Positions 1 through 9,902 of a DNA stretch of 64,000 nt are shown one piece after another. The DNA is from Aliivibrio finisterrensis (GTDB lineage Bacteria; Pseudomonadota; Gammaproteobacteria; Enterobacterales; Vibrionaceae). Position numbers and translations under genes: made by a program. The DNA lies in assembly GCF_008933155.1 (NCBI RefSeq), contig NZ_WBVP01000012.1, positions 46,533 through 110,532 on the forward strand. The letters are read 5' to 3'. Position 1 is the stretch's first letter, and each line of letters begins with the position of its first letter. The notes below the pieces were generated by a model that saw nothing but the letters and a program-made list of their open reading frames with translations, had not been told where the DNA came from and ran no database searches.

Positions 1-1
1 G

Positions 2-670
<669 letters not shown>

Positions 671-680
671 CGGTTGTATT

Positions 681-714
681 AAGCCCGAATTATTATTGAT
701 TTGGGCTTTTTTTT
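681..714 (+). terminator. Rho-independent terminator of dapB
   Basis: AAGCCC and GGGCTT arms (681-686 and 703-708) enclose an AT-rich loop and are followed by a run of T residues. It lies 11 bp after the dapB stop. Confidence 0.8.
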
Positions 715-1087
715 AACTGAACTAAATTAAATGCAACTTAATCACTATTTATTCACTGCTGATGCTCTTTATTACTGGGTTTTCAGGGTTGTGTAAATTT
801 TTTGTTTTCTATTCGTTGTTTTATTTGTGGCTTATTTTTATTGTGTTTATGCTGCTTATTGTTGGTTTTTTATCTGAGTCTTTTGTTTTTTAATGTTTTG
901 TTTGTTGTTTAACGTTTGCTTTGTTTTTATAAGTAATTTTAAATGATGAAAAAAAGATTAAATATACATAATTTTAATTTCGTAGTGATTTTTCATCATG
1001 TTGATATAGATAAATGCCTTTTTTATAGTAAAAGTAGGCTTTTTGTAATGAGTTGTCTAAAAAGGTTGTTTATGTTGGTGTTTTTTA

Positions 1088-1116
1088 TTGACACTTATCC
1101 CATATATATCTAAAAT
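1088..1116 (+). promoter_or_regulatory. Candidate upstream promoter (P1) of carAB
   Basis: TTGACA at 1088-1093, a 17-bp spacer and TAAAAT at 1111-1116 make a near-consensus sigma-70 promoter. Transcription would start near 1123, leaving a leader of about 100 nt. By position it corresponds to the pyrimidine-regulated P1 of E. coli carAB; that assignment is inference. Confidence 0.65.
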
Positions 1117-1160
1117 TTCGCCAATTTGTCAAAATTCGAGCTTTTAGTTTGTATTTTGGG

Positions 1161-1214
1161 TTTAAAAAAAACAGTTTTGCAATTATATTGATTAAAACTG
1201 AATACTTATTATGT
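1161..1214 (+). promoter_or_regulatory. Candidate P2 promoter overlapped by two tandem ArgR boxes
   Basis: TTTAAA at 1161-1166, 17 bp and TATATT at 1184-1189 form a plausible second promoter. Two 18-bp sequences resembling the ARG box (TNTGAATWWWWATTCANW) lie at 1176-1193 (13 of 16 informative positions) and 1197-1214 (12 of 16). They are separated by exactly 3 bp, the spacing used by hexameric ArgR. They cover the -10 and start region of P2, so arginine repression of P2 is the natural reading. Confidence 0.6.
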
Positions 1215-1226
1215 TTGGAGGTTGTC

Positions 1227-2384
1227 TTGAGTAAATCAGCGCTGTTAGTCCTAGAAGATGGGACTGTGTTCCGCGGTCAATCGATTGGAGCAGATGGCTC
1301 GGCCGTTGGTGAAGTCGTTTTTAATACCTCGATGACGGGGTACCAAGAAATTCTCACTGATCCTTCCTATTCTCAACAAATCGTTACTCTTACTTATCCC
1401 CACATTGGCAATACCGGAATCAATTCCGAAGACGAAGAATCCTCTTCTATCCACGCTCAAGGCCTTGTGATTCGCGATCTCCCTCTCTTAGCTTCAAACT
1501 TCCGCAGTGAACAAACTCTTTCTGAATACCTTAAATCTCAAAATATCGTCGGCATTGCTGATATCGATACGCGTAAATTAACTCGAATCTTACGTGAGAA
1601 AGGTGCTCAAAACGGTTGTATTGTCGCGGGCAATAATTTAGATGAAGCATTTGCGCTAGCTCAAGCAAAAGAGTTCCCAGGTCTTAAAGGCATGGATTTA
1701 GCAAAAGAAGTAACAACGACTGAAGCTTACCAATGGAAGCAAGGTTCTTGGACATTGACTGGCGGTTTGCCAGAAGAAAAAGCAGACAGTGAATTACCAT
1801 TCCACGTTGTGGCTTACGATTTCGGCGCTAAACGTAACATTCTACGTATGTTAGTAGACCGCGGTTGTCGCCTAACGGTTGTTCCTGCACAAACTTCAGC
1901 AGAAGACGTGTTAGCAATGAATCCAGATGGTGTATTTCTATCAAATGGCCCTGGTGACCCTGCGCCATGTACTTACGCAATTGAAGCAACAAAAGTGTTC
2001 TTAGAAAAAGGGTTACCAATCTTTGGTATCTGTCTTGGTCATCAAATTCTTGCTTTAGCATCAGGTGCTCAAACCGTAAAAATGAAGTTTGGTCACCATG
2101 GTGCAAACCATCCAGTGAAAGACTTGGATCGTGATGTGGTTATGATCACGGCACAGAACCACGGTTTTGCTGCGGATGAAGAAACACTTCCTGCGAACTT
2201 GCGTGCAACGCACAAATCATTGTTTGATGGTACGTTGCAAGGCATTCATCGTACAGATAAGCCTGCATTTAGCTTCCAAGGTCATCCTGAAGCAAGCCCA
2301 GGTCCACATGATGCCGCGCCATTATTTGACCATTTCATTGAATTGATCCAGCAGTCTATTTCAGACAAGACAAATAAAGCTTAA
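1227..2384 (+). CDS. carA: Carbamoyl-phosphate synthase small subunit
   Basis: This is the glutaminase subunit that hydrolyses glutamine and passes ammonia to CarB for carbamoyl phosphate, shared by pyrimidine and arginine synthesis. The N-terminal CPSase domain begins [13 protein letters not shown] class I glutamine amidotransferase domain follows, with the nucleophile in GICLGHQ near residue 269 and the His-Glu pair in [10 protein letters not shown] chose the TTG start because GGAGG at 1217-1221 sits 5 bp upstream and the resulting 385 residues match the family. An in-frame ATG at 1149 would add 26 atypical residues and overlap the ArgR boxes. carB follows 17 bp later. Confidence 0.96.
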   Translation: MSKSALLVLEDGTVFRGQSIGADGSAVGEVVFNTSMTGYQEILTDPSYSQQIVTLTYPHIGNTGINSEDEESSSIHAQGLVIRDLPLLASNFRSEQTLSEYLKSQNIVGIADIDTRKLTRILREKGAQNGCIVAGNNLDEAFALAQAKEFPGLKGMDLAKEVTTTEAYQWKQGSWTLTGGLPEEKADSELPFHVVAYDFGAKRNILRMLVDRGCRLTVVPAQTSAEDVLAMNPDGVFLSNGPGDPAPCTYAIEATKVFLEKGLPIFGICLGHQILALASGAQTVKMKFGHHGANHPVKDLDRDVVMITAQNHGFAADEETLPANLRATHKSLFDGTLQGIHRTDKPAFSFQGHPEASPGPHDAAPLFDHFIELIQQSISDKTNKA

Positions 2385-2401
2385 TTCGGAGTAGTAATAA
2401 G

Positions 2402-5400
2402 ATGCCAAAACGTACTGACATTAAAAGCGTTCTAATTCTAGGTGCAGGCCCAATCGTAATCGGCCAAGCATGTGAATTTGACTACTCTGGAGCACAAGCG
2501 TGTAAAGCACTTCGTGAAGAAGGCTACCGCGTTATTCTTGTGAACTCTAACCCTGCAACAATCATGACTGACCCAGACATGGCTGATGCAACATACATTG
2601 AGCCTATCCATTGGGAAGTGGTTCGTAACATTATCGAAAAAGAGCGTCCAGATGCAGTTCTACCTACCATGGGTGGTCAAACGGCATTGAACTGTGCGCT
2701 TGATTTAGAAAAGCACGGCGTGCTTGCTGAGTTCGGTGTTGAGATGATCGGTGCAACAGCTGATGCTATCGATAAAGCAGAAGACCGTTCACGTTTCGAT
2801 AAAGCAATGAAGTCAATTGGCCTTGAGTGTCCAACGGCTGATACAGCAAAAACAATGGAAGAAGCTTACAAAGTACTAGAGATGGTAGGCTTCCCTTGTA
2901 TCATTCGTCCATCATTTACGATGGGGGGTACCGGTGGTGGTATCGCTTATAACAAAGAAGAATTTGATGAAATTTGTCGCCGTGGTTTGGATCTTTCTCC
3001 AACCAATGAACTTCTCATCGATGAATCTCTTATCGGTTGGAAAGAGTATGAGATGGAAGTGGTTCGAGATAAGAACGACAACTGTATCATTGTATGTGCG
3101 ATTGAAAACTTTGATGCGATGGGCATTCACACGGGTGACTCAATCACGGTAGCGCCTGCACAAACACTAACAGACAAAGAATACCAATTAATGCGTAATG
3201 CTTCTCTAGCAGTATTGCGTGAGATTGGTGTTGAAACGGGTGGTTCAAACGTACAGTTTGGTATTAATCCGAAAGATGGCCGTATGGTTATCATTGAAAT
3301 GAACCCACGTGTATCACGTTCTTCTGCGCTTGCATCTAAAGCGACGGGTTTCCCTATTGCTAAAATTGCAGCGAAACTTGCGATTGGTTATACACTTGAT
3401 GAGTTAATGAATGACATTACCGGTGGCGCAACACCAGCATCATTTGAACCAACAATTGATTACGTTGTTACTAAGATCCCTCGTTTTAACTTCGAAAAAT
3501 TCGCAGGTGCTAACGACCGTCTTACCACTCAAATGAAATCGGTTGGCGAAGTAATGGCTATCGGCCGTAACCAACAAGAATCGCTACAAAAAGCATTGCG
3601 TGGCCTAGAAGTTGGCGCGACAGGCTTTGATGAAATGGTTGATCTTGATGCGCCTGATGCATTAACTAAAATTCGCCATGAGCTAAAAGATGCGGGTGCT
3701 GAGCGTATTTGGTACATCGCTGATGCATTCCGTGCTGGTATGTCAGTAGATGGCGTATTTAACTTAACAAACGTTGACCGTTGGTTCCTAGTTCAAATCG
3801 AAGATTTAGTAAAAGAAGAAGAAGCAGTTAAAGCGGGCGGTTTCGCTAGCTTAACAGCGGATAGCCTTCGTAAACTTAAGCGTAAAGGTTTTGCGGATGC
3901 GCGTTTATCTAAATTATTAGGTGTTGCAGAAAGCGAGATCCGTCGTTTACGTGACCAACATGATATTCACCCTGTTTACAAGCGTGTCGATACGTGTGCT
4001 GCGGAGTTCTCATCAGATACGGCTTACATGTACTCATCTTACGATGAAGAGTGTGAAGCAAACCCAACAGAGAAAGATAAGATCATGATCTTAGGTGGCG
4101 GTCCAAACCGTATCGGCCAAGGTATTGAGTTTGACTACTGTTGTGTACATGCATCATTAGCACTTCGTGAAGATGGTTACGAAACCATCATGGTTAACTG
4201 TAACCCTGAGACCGTTTCTACCGATTATGATACCTCTGACCGTCTATACTTTGAGCCAGTAACCCTGGAAGATGTACTAGCTATTGCTCGTATTGAAAAA
4301 CCAAAGGGCGTGATTGTTCAATACGGTGGTCAAACGCCTCTTAAATTGGCGCGTGCCCTTGAAGCTGCTGGCGTTCCGATTATTGGTACAAGCCCTGATG
4401 CTATCGACCGTGCAGAAGACCGTGAGCGCTTCCAAGTTGCTGTAGACCGCCTAGGCCTTCTACAACCAGAAAATGCAACCGTAACAACAATGGAGCAAGC
4501 AATTGAGAAATCTCGCGAAATAGGCTTCCCATTAGTTGTTCGTCCTTCTTATGTTCTTGGTGGTCGTGCGATGGAAATCGTATACGATGAGCAAGACTTA
4601 CGTCGCTACTTCAACGAAGCAGTAAGCGTTTCAAATGAATCTCCAGTACTTCTTGATAGCTTCCTAGATGATGCAATCGAAGTTGATGTAGATGCAATCT
4701 GTGACGGTGAGCAAGTGGTTATCGCTGGTATTATGGAACACATCGAACAAGCGGGTGTTCACTCAGGTGACTCAGCGTGTTCTCTTCCTGCTTATACGTT
4801 AAGCGAAGAAATCCAAGATGTGATGCGTGATCAAGTTCGTAAGCTGGCATTCGAGCTAGGTGTTCGTGGCTTAATGAATACACAGTTTGCTGTTAAAGAT
4901 AATAATGTATATCTAATCGAAGTTAACCCTCGTGCTGCACGTACGGTTCCATTCGTATCTAAAGCGACAGGTGCGCCAGTTGCTAAGATTGCTGCACGTG
5001 TAATGGCGGGTCAGTCTCTTGAGTCTCAAGGCTTTACAAAAGAGATTATACCACCTTACTTCTCTGTTAAAGAAGTAGTATTACCGTTCAACAAGTTCCC
5101 TGGTGTTGACCCACTGTTAGGCCCTGAAATGCGCTCAACAGGTGAAGTGATGGGGGTTGGTGCAACGTTTGCTGAAGCATTTGCAAAAGCAGAATTAGGT
5201 TGTAGCAAAGAGTACCCAGAAGGCGGTCGAGCATTACTTTCTGTTCGTGAAGGCGATAAGAAACGTGTTGTAGATTTAGCAAAACACCTTGTTAAATTGG
5301 GTTACCAACTGGATGCAACTCACGGTACTGCGGTTATTCTTGGCGAAGCGGGTATCAACCCTCGTCTAGTGAACAAGGTACACGAAGGCCGTCCTCATAT

Positions 5401-5632
5401 TCTTGACCGTATCAAGAATGGCGAATACACCTACATCGTAAATACTGCAGCAGGTCGTCAAGCGATTGAAGATTCTAAAGTATTGCGTCGTGGCGCATTG
5501 GCTGAGAAAGTGAACTACACAACAACGCTAAATGCAGCATTTGCTAGCTGTCTAGCGCATGAAGCGGATGACCGTAAAACGGTTAATTCGGTTCAAGAGC
5601 TACACGCTAAAGTAGCAGCTAAATACGCTTAA
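2402..5632 (+). CDS. carB: Carbamoyl-phosphate synthase large subunit
   Basis: This 1076-residue synthetase subunit makes carbamoyl phosphate from bicarbonate, two ATP and ammonia channelled from CarA. Two homologous ATP-grasp halves are visible. The first starts at [23 protein letters not shown] and the second near residue 560 at [20 protein letters not shown]. Each has the substrate-binding run ending in the [10 protein letters not shown] or [10 protein letters not shown] motif. The C-terminal allosteric MGS-like domain (about residue 940 onward) would bind UMP and ornithine in the E. coli enzyme. Length is full and there is no frameshift. It is co-transcribed with carA. Confidence 0.98.
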   Translation: MPKRTDIKSVLILGAGPIVIGQACEFDYSGAQACKALREEGYRVILVNSNPATIMTDPDMADATYIEPIHWEVVRNIIEKERPDAVLPTMGGQTALNCALDLEKHGVLAEFGVEMIGATADAIDKAEDRSRFDKAMKSIGLECPTADTAKTMEEAYKVLEMVGFPCIIRPSFTMGGTGGGIAYNKEEFDEICRRGLDLSPTNELLIDESLIGWKEYEMEVVRDKNDNCIIVCAIENFDAMGIHTGDSITVAPAQTLTDKEYQLMRNASLAVLREIGVETGGSNVQFGINPKDGRMVIIEMNPRVSRSSALASKATGFPIAKIAAKLAIGYTLDELMNDITGGATPASFEPTIDYVVTKIPRFNFEKFAGANDRLTTQMKSVGEVMAIGRNQQESLQKALRGLEVGATGFDEMVDLDAPDALTKIRHELKDAGAERIWYIADAFRAGMSVDGVFNLTNVDRWFLVQIEDLVKEEEAVKAGGFASLTADSLRKLKRKGFADARLSKLLGVAESEIRRLRDQHDIHPVYKRVDTCAAEFSSDTAYMYSSYDEECEANPTEKDKIMILGGGPNRIGQGIEFDYCCVHASLALREDGYETIMVNCNPETVSTDYDTSDRLYFEPVTLEDVLAIARIEKPKGVIVQYGGQTPLKLARALEAAGVPIIGTSPDAIDRAEDRERFQVAVDRLGLLQPENATVTTMEQAIEKSREIGFPLVVRPSYVLGGRAMEIVYDEQDLRRYFNEAVSVSNESPVLLDSFLDDAIEVDVDAICDGEQVVIAGIMEHIEQAGVHSGDSACSLPAYTLSEEIQDVMRDQVRKLAFELGVRGLMNTQFAVKDNNVYLIEVNPRAARTVPFVSKATGAPVAKIAARVMAGQSLESQGFTKEIIPPYFSVKEVVLPFNKFPGVDPLLGPEMRSTGEVMGVGATFAEAFAKAELGCSKEYPEGGRALLSVREGDKKRVVDLAKHLVKLGYQLDATHGTAVILGEAGINPRLVNKVHEGRPHILDRIKNGEYTYIVNTAAGRQAIEDSKVLRRGALAEKVNYTTTLNAAFASCLAHEADDRKTVNSVQELHAKVAAKYA

Positions 5633-5670
5633 TTGCGAAACTGGCTAAGTAACAATATTAGCTAACTAAT

Positions 5671-5710
5671 AAAAATCCCGAAGAATGCGAGTTCTTCGGG
5701 ATTTTTTATT
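5671..5710 (+). terminator. Rho-independent terminator of carAB
   Basis: An ATCCCGAAGAA / TTCTTCGGGAT stem with a short loop is followed by T-rich sequence. It starts about 40 bp after the carB stop. Confidence 0.9.
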
Positions 5711-5730
5711 TTTTTTTTCTAGTGAACAAG

Positions 5731-5764
5731 CAAGAATGATCACATACTTATGTAGATTGGTATA
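5731..5764. repeat. Dispersed intergenic repeat, copy 1
   Basis: From AAGAATGATCA at 5732 to ATTGGTAT at 5763 this is identical at 31 of 32 positions to 49413-49444, and a diverged inverted copy lies at 54557-54589. All copies are intergenic. This one sits between the carB terminator and the end of convergent dacB. Confidence 0.75.
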
Positions 5765-5769
5765 AAACC

Positions 5770-7176
5770 CTAATCTTTTGAGAGTTCAATTAACGCTTGG
5801 TAAAAGCTTTTCTCAAAGGTATCAATAGGGCGTTCAACCGGTGTTGCGCCTTCTTTTGCTGCAACAGGGTGATAATCTGCAACAAATTGAACAAACAGCT
5901 GAGGTGCTTTATTCTCTAAACCCACAAACCCAGCCATATTATAACTACCAAACAGTGAGCCGCTTTTCGATTTCATGCTGCCTTTAATGGGTTCTTTACG
6001 CATGCTGTTACGATACTTTAAGGTGCCATCAATGCCTGATGTTGGTAATAGGTCAATCAAGCCTAATTCTTTATCGTATTTATAGAGATATTGCAGGATT
6101 GATTTCATCTGATTTGCTGTCATACGGTTATTACGGGATAAGCCTGAACCATCAACCAGTACCGCATTGCTTAAATCAATATTCGCTTGTTTTAGTAAGA
6201 TATCTTTAATTGCCGCAGTGCCATTGGTGAAGCTACCCGGTTGCTGGTAGTTTAAATGACCTAATATCTTAGTTAAGTTATCAGCGTAATGGTTATCAGA
6301 CTTTTTAAGCATATGATCCAACAATTCCATCAATGGCTTTGAGTGGTGTATCGCTAATTTATTGTCAGTAAGAAGAGGGGTATCTGGTTTTCCAAAACGC
6401 ACTTCACCATTAAGTGTAATATTATGCTCTGCTAGGATCTTAGAGATGGTTTTCTGCGTAAAATCTTGAGTATCTTGAACGGCAAATTTAAGAGGCAAAG
6501 GATTATTACGTTTGACTAGACAGCCGTTTAATTCGTAATGGTTACCCTGCGTGGTTAGCTCTAAATCACAGAAAGTCGATTTTTGCTCTTTTTTGCTGAC
6601 ACTTTTTACATAGTTAGAAAAAGAGATGGGTTGATGAATAGGAACAAAGACTCTGGTACTTCCATCATTATGAGTGGTGATAGACGCTTGCACACAGTTC
6701 TCATCAATGCTCAATGCACTCGATGGTGCGCTATAACACACGCCTAGAATATCCCATGGCCAACCTACCGCTCGCTCATAACCGGTGAAAATCGTGCCGT
6801 CGATCCATAAATCGCCTTGAATGGTGTTGATATCACCTCCATCAAACAGAGAAGAGAGTTGCTTACGTGATAAAGATGGATCACCTGTGAAAGTCAGCAC
6901 GATGTCTTTATCGGCTTTATATAAAGAGGTTTCAAAAGAGAACTCTTTTCCTAGTGCTAATCGAGCGGCTAATGCGGTGGCAATTTTTAAGGTACTCGCA
7001 GGAGGCAGCAGTTCATCTTGCTTTTGTTGAAACGCTATTTTATTTGATTGTAGATTTTCGACAGTAATAGCGGCTCTGCTACCAGATGGGAGAGAAAAAA
7101 GTGTCTCATTAATATCAGCAATACTTGAAAAAGAAATAAGACTGAGTGCGATAAGGGTGTAACGAGAAAAAAACAT
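5770..7176 (-). CDS. dacB: D-alanyl-D-alanine carboxypeptidase/endopeptidase, PBP4 type
   Basis: This periplasmic penicillin-binding protein trims peptidoglycan pentapeptides and cleaves cross-links. At 468 residues it is close to E. coli PBP4 (477). It has an N-terminal signal peptide (hydrophobic residues about 5-20, cleavage likely after SSIA). The active-site motifs are Ser61-x-x-Lys64 (STLK), SDN near residue 293 and KSG in KSKSGSLFG near residue 398. The long insertion between the first two motifs is typical of class C PBPs. It lies downstream of ompU on the minus strand, but a terminator separates them. Confidence 0.95.
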   Translation of the reverse strand: MFFSRYTLIALSLISFSSIADINETLFSLPSGSRAAITVENLQSNKIAFQQKQDELLPPASTLKIATALAARLALGKEFSFETSLYKADKDIVLTFTGDPSLSRKQLSSLFDGGDINTIQGDLWIDGTIFTGYERAVGWPWDILGVCYSAPSSALSIDENCVQASITTHNDGSTRVFVPIHQPISFSNYVKSVSKKEQKSTFCDLELTTQGNHYELNGCLVKRNNPLPLKFAVQDTQDFTQKTISKILAEHNITLNGEVRFGKPDTPLLTDNKLAIHHSKPLMELLDHMLKKSDNHYADNLTKILGHLNYQQPGSFTNGTAAIKDILLKQANIDLSNAVLVDGSGLSRNNRMTANQMKSILQYLYKYDKELGLIDLLPTSGIDGTLKYRNSMRKEPIKGSMKSKSGSLFGSYNMAGFVGLENKAPQLFVQFVADYHPVAAKEGATPVERPIDTFEKSFYQALIELSKD

Positions 7177-7266
7177 GATGAGCTCAATTTGAAAATAATG
7201 AGATATCTTAACGTCTGTTGATAATGATGTGTAATGAATAAGAAAAAATTAATGGAATATCACCAA

Positions 7267-7294
7267 GAAAAAACGCCCACCGAGGTGAGCGCTT
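7267..7294 (-). terminator. Terminator of ompU (minus strand)
   Basis: On the minus strand CGCTCACC (7291-7284) pairs with GGTGGGCG (7281-7274), allowing one G-U pair, and is followed by TTTTTT. It lies just past the porin stop. Confidence 0.8.
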
Positions 7295-7319
7295 TAGTTA
7301 AGTAAGAGTTAAGACTGGA

Positions 7320-8327
7320 TTAGAAGTCGTAACGCATACCTAGAGCTAGTTCGTTTTCTGCGTCTACATCAGAAGCACGAGTAGTTGAAGAACCCACTGT
7401 ACCAAGCTTATCGCCTTGGCTGATTAGGTTGAAGTTGTAAGAGATGTACGTACGGAAGTTAGCGTTAAAGAAGTATGTTGCATCTACAGCAAAGTTATCA
7501 GCTGATGTTTCTTTGTTTGTTTCTGCGTTGTTATACGTAGAAGTAAATACTGTTTTACCCATAGTGTAAGCAACAGCTGCTTCATAACCTGTGTAGTCAC
7601 CATGTTTCTTAGCTAGCTCACCATTTGTGAATGTACCAGCGAAGTATAGATCACCCATAGTGTAAGAACCCGCAACCATCATTTCATTTTGATCTGCTTG
7701 GTCTGCGTAACCGCCACCTAGTTTGAAGCCTGAGTCACCAAATGCGTAGATACCAGATAATGCAAAACCGTCTTCACCGTTGTTGTCATATTTATCTTGT
7801 GCTGTAACAGTACGATCTGCAAAACGGTAGTTTGCTTTAGCTGAGAAGTCACCAAATGTGCCTTTGTAGCCAAGGTTGTTATCTGTGCGGTCAGCTACAG
7901 CGATTTTAGTTGCCGCTGTGTTACCTGCGTATGCCATGATATCGGTAAAGTCAGTGATAACACCTAGCGCACCATCGTTTTTACCGTAAGTGACTTCACC
8001 GAAGTTACCACCAATCCCAGCGTAAGCGTAACGGTTATCTAGATCTGAACCGTTATCAGTTGCAGTTGCAGTTGCATCTGCAGTCGTAAATTCGCCTTCC
8101 CAGAAGCCCACACCGTATAGACCGTCAGAAATTTGAGTAGTGCCTTTAACGTTTAGACGTACACGAGTTTTATCAGCAACATCACTATCTTTCATAGATA
8201 GACGAGCTTCTGCACGGCCGCCCATTTCTAGAGTTTGGTCTGCGCCTTTGTAGATTTCTGCTGCATTTACTGCGCCAGCTGACGTAATTGCTGCTACTGC
8301 TAGAGCTAATACTGATTTGTTCATCAT
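7320..8327 (-). CDS. ompU: Outer membrane porin, OmpU-like
   Basis: This is a general diffusion porin of the Gram-negative porin family. A signal peptide (MMNKSVLALAVAAITSAGAVNA, cut after NAA or VNA) precedes a mature chain rich in alternating beta-strand sequence, Gly, Asp and aromatic residues. It ends in Arg-Tyr-Asp-Phe, the C-terminal Phe that directs barrel assembly. The dacB-ompU-greA order is the same as around ompU in V. cholerae, which supports the name. The chosen ATG has AGGA 9 bp upstream; the next codon is also ATG and could be used. An upstream in-frame ATG at 8366 would place 13 non-signal-like residues first. In vibrios OmpU is ToxR-controlled and affects bile, peptide and host interactions; no ToxR site was located here. 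Confidence 0.9.
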   Translation of the reverse strand: MMNKSVLALAVAAITSAGAVNAAEIYKGADQTLEMGGRAEARLSMKDSDVADKTRVRLNVKGTTQISDGLYGVGFWEGEFTTADATATATDNGSDLDNRYAYAGIGGNFGEVTYGKNDGALGVITDFTDIMAYAGNTAATKIAVADRTDNNLGYKGTFGDFSAKANYRFADRTVTAQDKYDNNGEDGFALSGIYAFGDSGFKLGGGYADQADQNEMMVAGSYTMGDLYFAGTFTNGELAKKHGDYTGYEAAVAYTMGKTVFTSTYNNAETNKETSADNFAVDATYFFNANFRTYISYNFNLISQGDKLGTVGSSTTRASDVDAENELALGMRYDF

Positions 8328-8372
8328 TATTCTAATTCCTATAAGGGTGGAGGAGATTATGTCCATTTTAGG

Positions 8373-8426
8373 TGAAGTCAGTGATAGATAGCTTCTTATG
8401 TTTAAGAATAGTTATCACTGACTTCA
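8373..8426 (-). promoter_or_regulatory. Perfect 14-bp inverted repeat in the ompU leader or operator region
   Basis: TGAAGTCAGTGATA (8373-8386) and its exact complement TATCACTGACTTCA (8413-8426) enclose a 26-nt loop. The loop contains a nested TTCTT/AAGAA stem. The element ends about 45 bp before the ompU ATG. On the ompU transcript it would be a long, stable hairpin. There is no T tract, so it is not a standard terminator. Confidence 0.75.
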
Positions 8427-8918
8427 TCGTTTCAATAGGTTTATTTTCAGGGTTAACGCGATAAAAAGGTTAGTAAAACAATCTAAAAACTGCAATTGCA
8501 CACTGTTTTTAATTATTTATTTGTGATTTAGATCGTTATTTTTCAGATGGTTATCATTTTTGTGGAAAGTTTGTCTATAAAGTGAACTATAGGATATTTT
8601 ATGTTTTTTTTAGTTTCATCTACAAAAATAACGTGACGCAGGTCTCAATTTATATTTTGTTCGGCCTTGTTTGTTGTGCTTGTTTTGTTATTTGAGACGA
8701 ACTTCTGATTAATGTTACGGTCGTGGTAAAAACAAATCTTAGAAAACAAACAACAGAATAGGTGATAAAAGCCATTTCTTTGTTTACACTAGAGGAAATT
8801 AAATTTAGACAGAAACACTGAGGATAAATAACTTATTGGTGAACGTTCGCCAGTAAAGTTATCTTTGGTGGGATTTTTATTTGCTGAATTTGTAATTTCA
8901 GCTTTAGAGGTGAAAAAT
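8427..8918. other. Divergent ompU/greA intergenic region
   Basis: About 490 bp without a supported gene. It must carry the promoters of ompU (minus) and greA (plus). A weak CRP-like sequence, TGTGA-N6-TCGTT, lies at about 8521-8536. GTCTCAA (8642-8648) and TTGAGAC (8692-8698) form a separated inverted pair. No promoter is clear enough to call. Confidence 0.4.
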
Positions 8919-9392
8919 ATGGATAAGGTACCAATGACGGTACGTGGCGAGAAGCTACTGCGTGATGAACTGGAAGTATTATTAAAACGTCGCCCTTTGA
9001 TTTCAAAAGCGATTGGTGAAGCTCGTGAGCTTGGGGACTTAAAAGAGAATGCTGAATATCACGCTGCTCGTGAAGATCAAGGTATTTGTGAAGCGCAAAT
9101 ACGTGATATCGAATATAAGTTGTCGGTAGCACAAGTGATTGACGTAACAAAAATGACTAACACAGGTAAGGTTATTTTTGGTACTACCGTAACGCTTATC
9201 GACGTAAATACTGATGATGAAGTGAAGTACCAGATTGTTGCTGATGATGAAGCAAACATTAAAGAAGGTCGAATTTCAGTAAATTCTCCAATTGCTCGTG
9301 GTCTTATTGGCAAAATGGCTGGGGATGAAGTGAACATTCAAACGCCTGGTGGCACAAAAGAATTTGAAATCGAAGCCGTTGACTATATTTAA
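8919..9392 (+). CDS. greA: Transcript cleavage factor GreA
   Basis: GreA enters the RNA polymerase secondary channel and stimulates cleavage of backtracked RNA. The N-terminal coiled coil spans about residues 8-75, with the acidic tip pair in the conserved run [19 protein letters not shown]. The C-terminal FKBP-like domain follows, with [12 protein letters not shown] near the end. I chose the ATG preceded by GAGG 8 bp upstream because it gives 157 residues (family 158). An upstream in-frame ATG at 8865 would add 18 hydrophobic residues not typical of GreA. It converges with yhbY across a shared terminator. Confidence 0.96.
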   Translation: MDKVPMTVRGEKLLRDELEVLLKRRPLISKAIGEARELGDLKENAEYHAAREDQGICEAQIRDIEYKLSVAQVIDVTKMTNTGKVIFGTTVTLIDVNTDDEVKYQIVADDEANIKEGRISVNSPIARGLIGKMAGDEVNIQTPGGTKEFEIEAVDYI

Positions 9393-9414
9393 GAGTCACT
9401 ATTATAGATAATAT

Positions 9415-9461
9415 AAAGGCCGCGTAGCTATCTTCAATAAGAAAACTAGGACGGCCTTTTT
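9415..9461. terminator. Bidirectional terminator between greA and yhbY
   Basis: AAAGGCCG (9415-9422) and CGGCCTTT (9452-9459) flank a 29-nt loop. T residues follow on the plus strand and A residues precede on the left, so it can serve both convergent genes. Confidence 0.65.
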
Positions 9462-9487
9462 AATTTCTTACAACATTAATGTAGAAA

Positions 9488-9784
9488 TTATTTTCTAGGG
9501 ATCTCGATTTTACGAGCTTCGCTAGCGCGGAATAGAACAAGTGTCTTACCGATAACTTGTACTTTTTCAGCTTCAGTTTCACGAATGATTGCATCAACAA
9601 TCAATTGCTTAGTGTCACGATCTTCAGAAGCGATTTTAACTTTGATCAGCTCGTGGTGGTTAAGCGCAATCTCAATTTCAGCTACTACAGCTTCAGTAAG
9701 ACCATTTGAACCCATCATTACAACGGGTTTTAAATTGTGAGCAAGGCCTTTAAGGTGTTGCTTCTGTTTTGTGCTTAGGTTCAT
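9488..9784 (-). CDS. yhbY: CRM-domain ribosome assembly protein YhbY
   Basis: This 98-residue protein is one CRM domain, an IF3-C-like RNA-binding fold that associates with pre-50S particles. The N-terminal run NLSTKQKQHLKGLAHNLKPV is typical of the family. The GxxG loop is recognisable at MGSNGLT, and the strand ending VQVIGKTLVLFR is conserved. It is divergent from rlmE with 118 bp between them, the same pairing as in E. coli, where both act on the large subunit. Confidence 0.93.
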   Translation of the reverse strand: MNLSTKQKQHLKGLAHNLKPVVMMGSNGLTEAVVAEIEIALNHHELIKVKIASEDRDTKQLIVDAIIRETEAEKVQVIGKTLVLFRASEARKIEIPRK

Positions 9785-9902
9785 ATATACCCGATTTTTT
9801 CTATATTAAGGGTTGAAAACAGCCTATTCTAACGCCATCTATTCCGGAAGACTATTTTTTGTTTCAGTCTTCTAATTTAAATTAAGTATTTTTAGGTAAT
9901 GC

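Larger units (their letters stand above)
715..1226 (+). promoter_or_regulatory. Long carAB upstream region, T-rich
   Basis: This gene-free stretch of about 510 bp holds no convincing ORF. From about 780 to 930 the plus strand is strongly T-rich and G-containing, with very few A or C. A PurR-like half site, AACGTTTGC, lies at 911-919 (about 10 of 16 positions match a full PurR box at 906-921). The promoters and ArgR boxes near the right end are listed separately. The length fits the complex pyrimidine, purine and arginine control known for carAB in enterobacteria, but only the sites listed here are visible. Confidence 0.5.

Noticed and set aside
1149..1226. ATG-started N-terminal extension of CarA
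   Set aside because: The 26 extra residues are not CarA-like and overlap the ArgR boxes, while TTG at 1227 has a GGAGG site and gives the family length.
5635..5652. Possible relic of an alternative carB C-terminus (AKLAK-stop in another frame)
   Set aside because: Only five residues and no clear match to the real C-terminus, unlike the rlmE case.
8642..8702. Possible pseudoknot (GTCTCAA/TTGAGAC interleaved with GTTCG/CGAAC) upstream of greA
   Set aside because: The stems are short, share a base and lie in T-rich DNA; chance is a sufficient explanation without covariation data.
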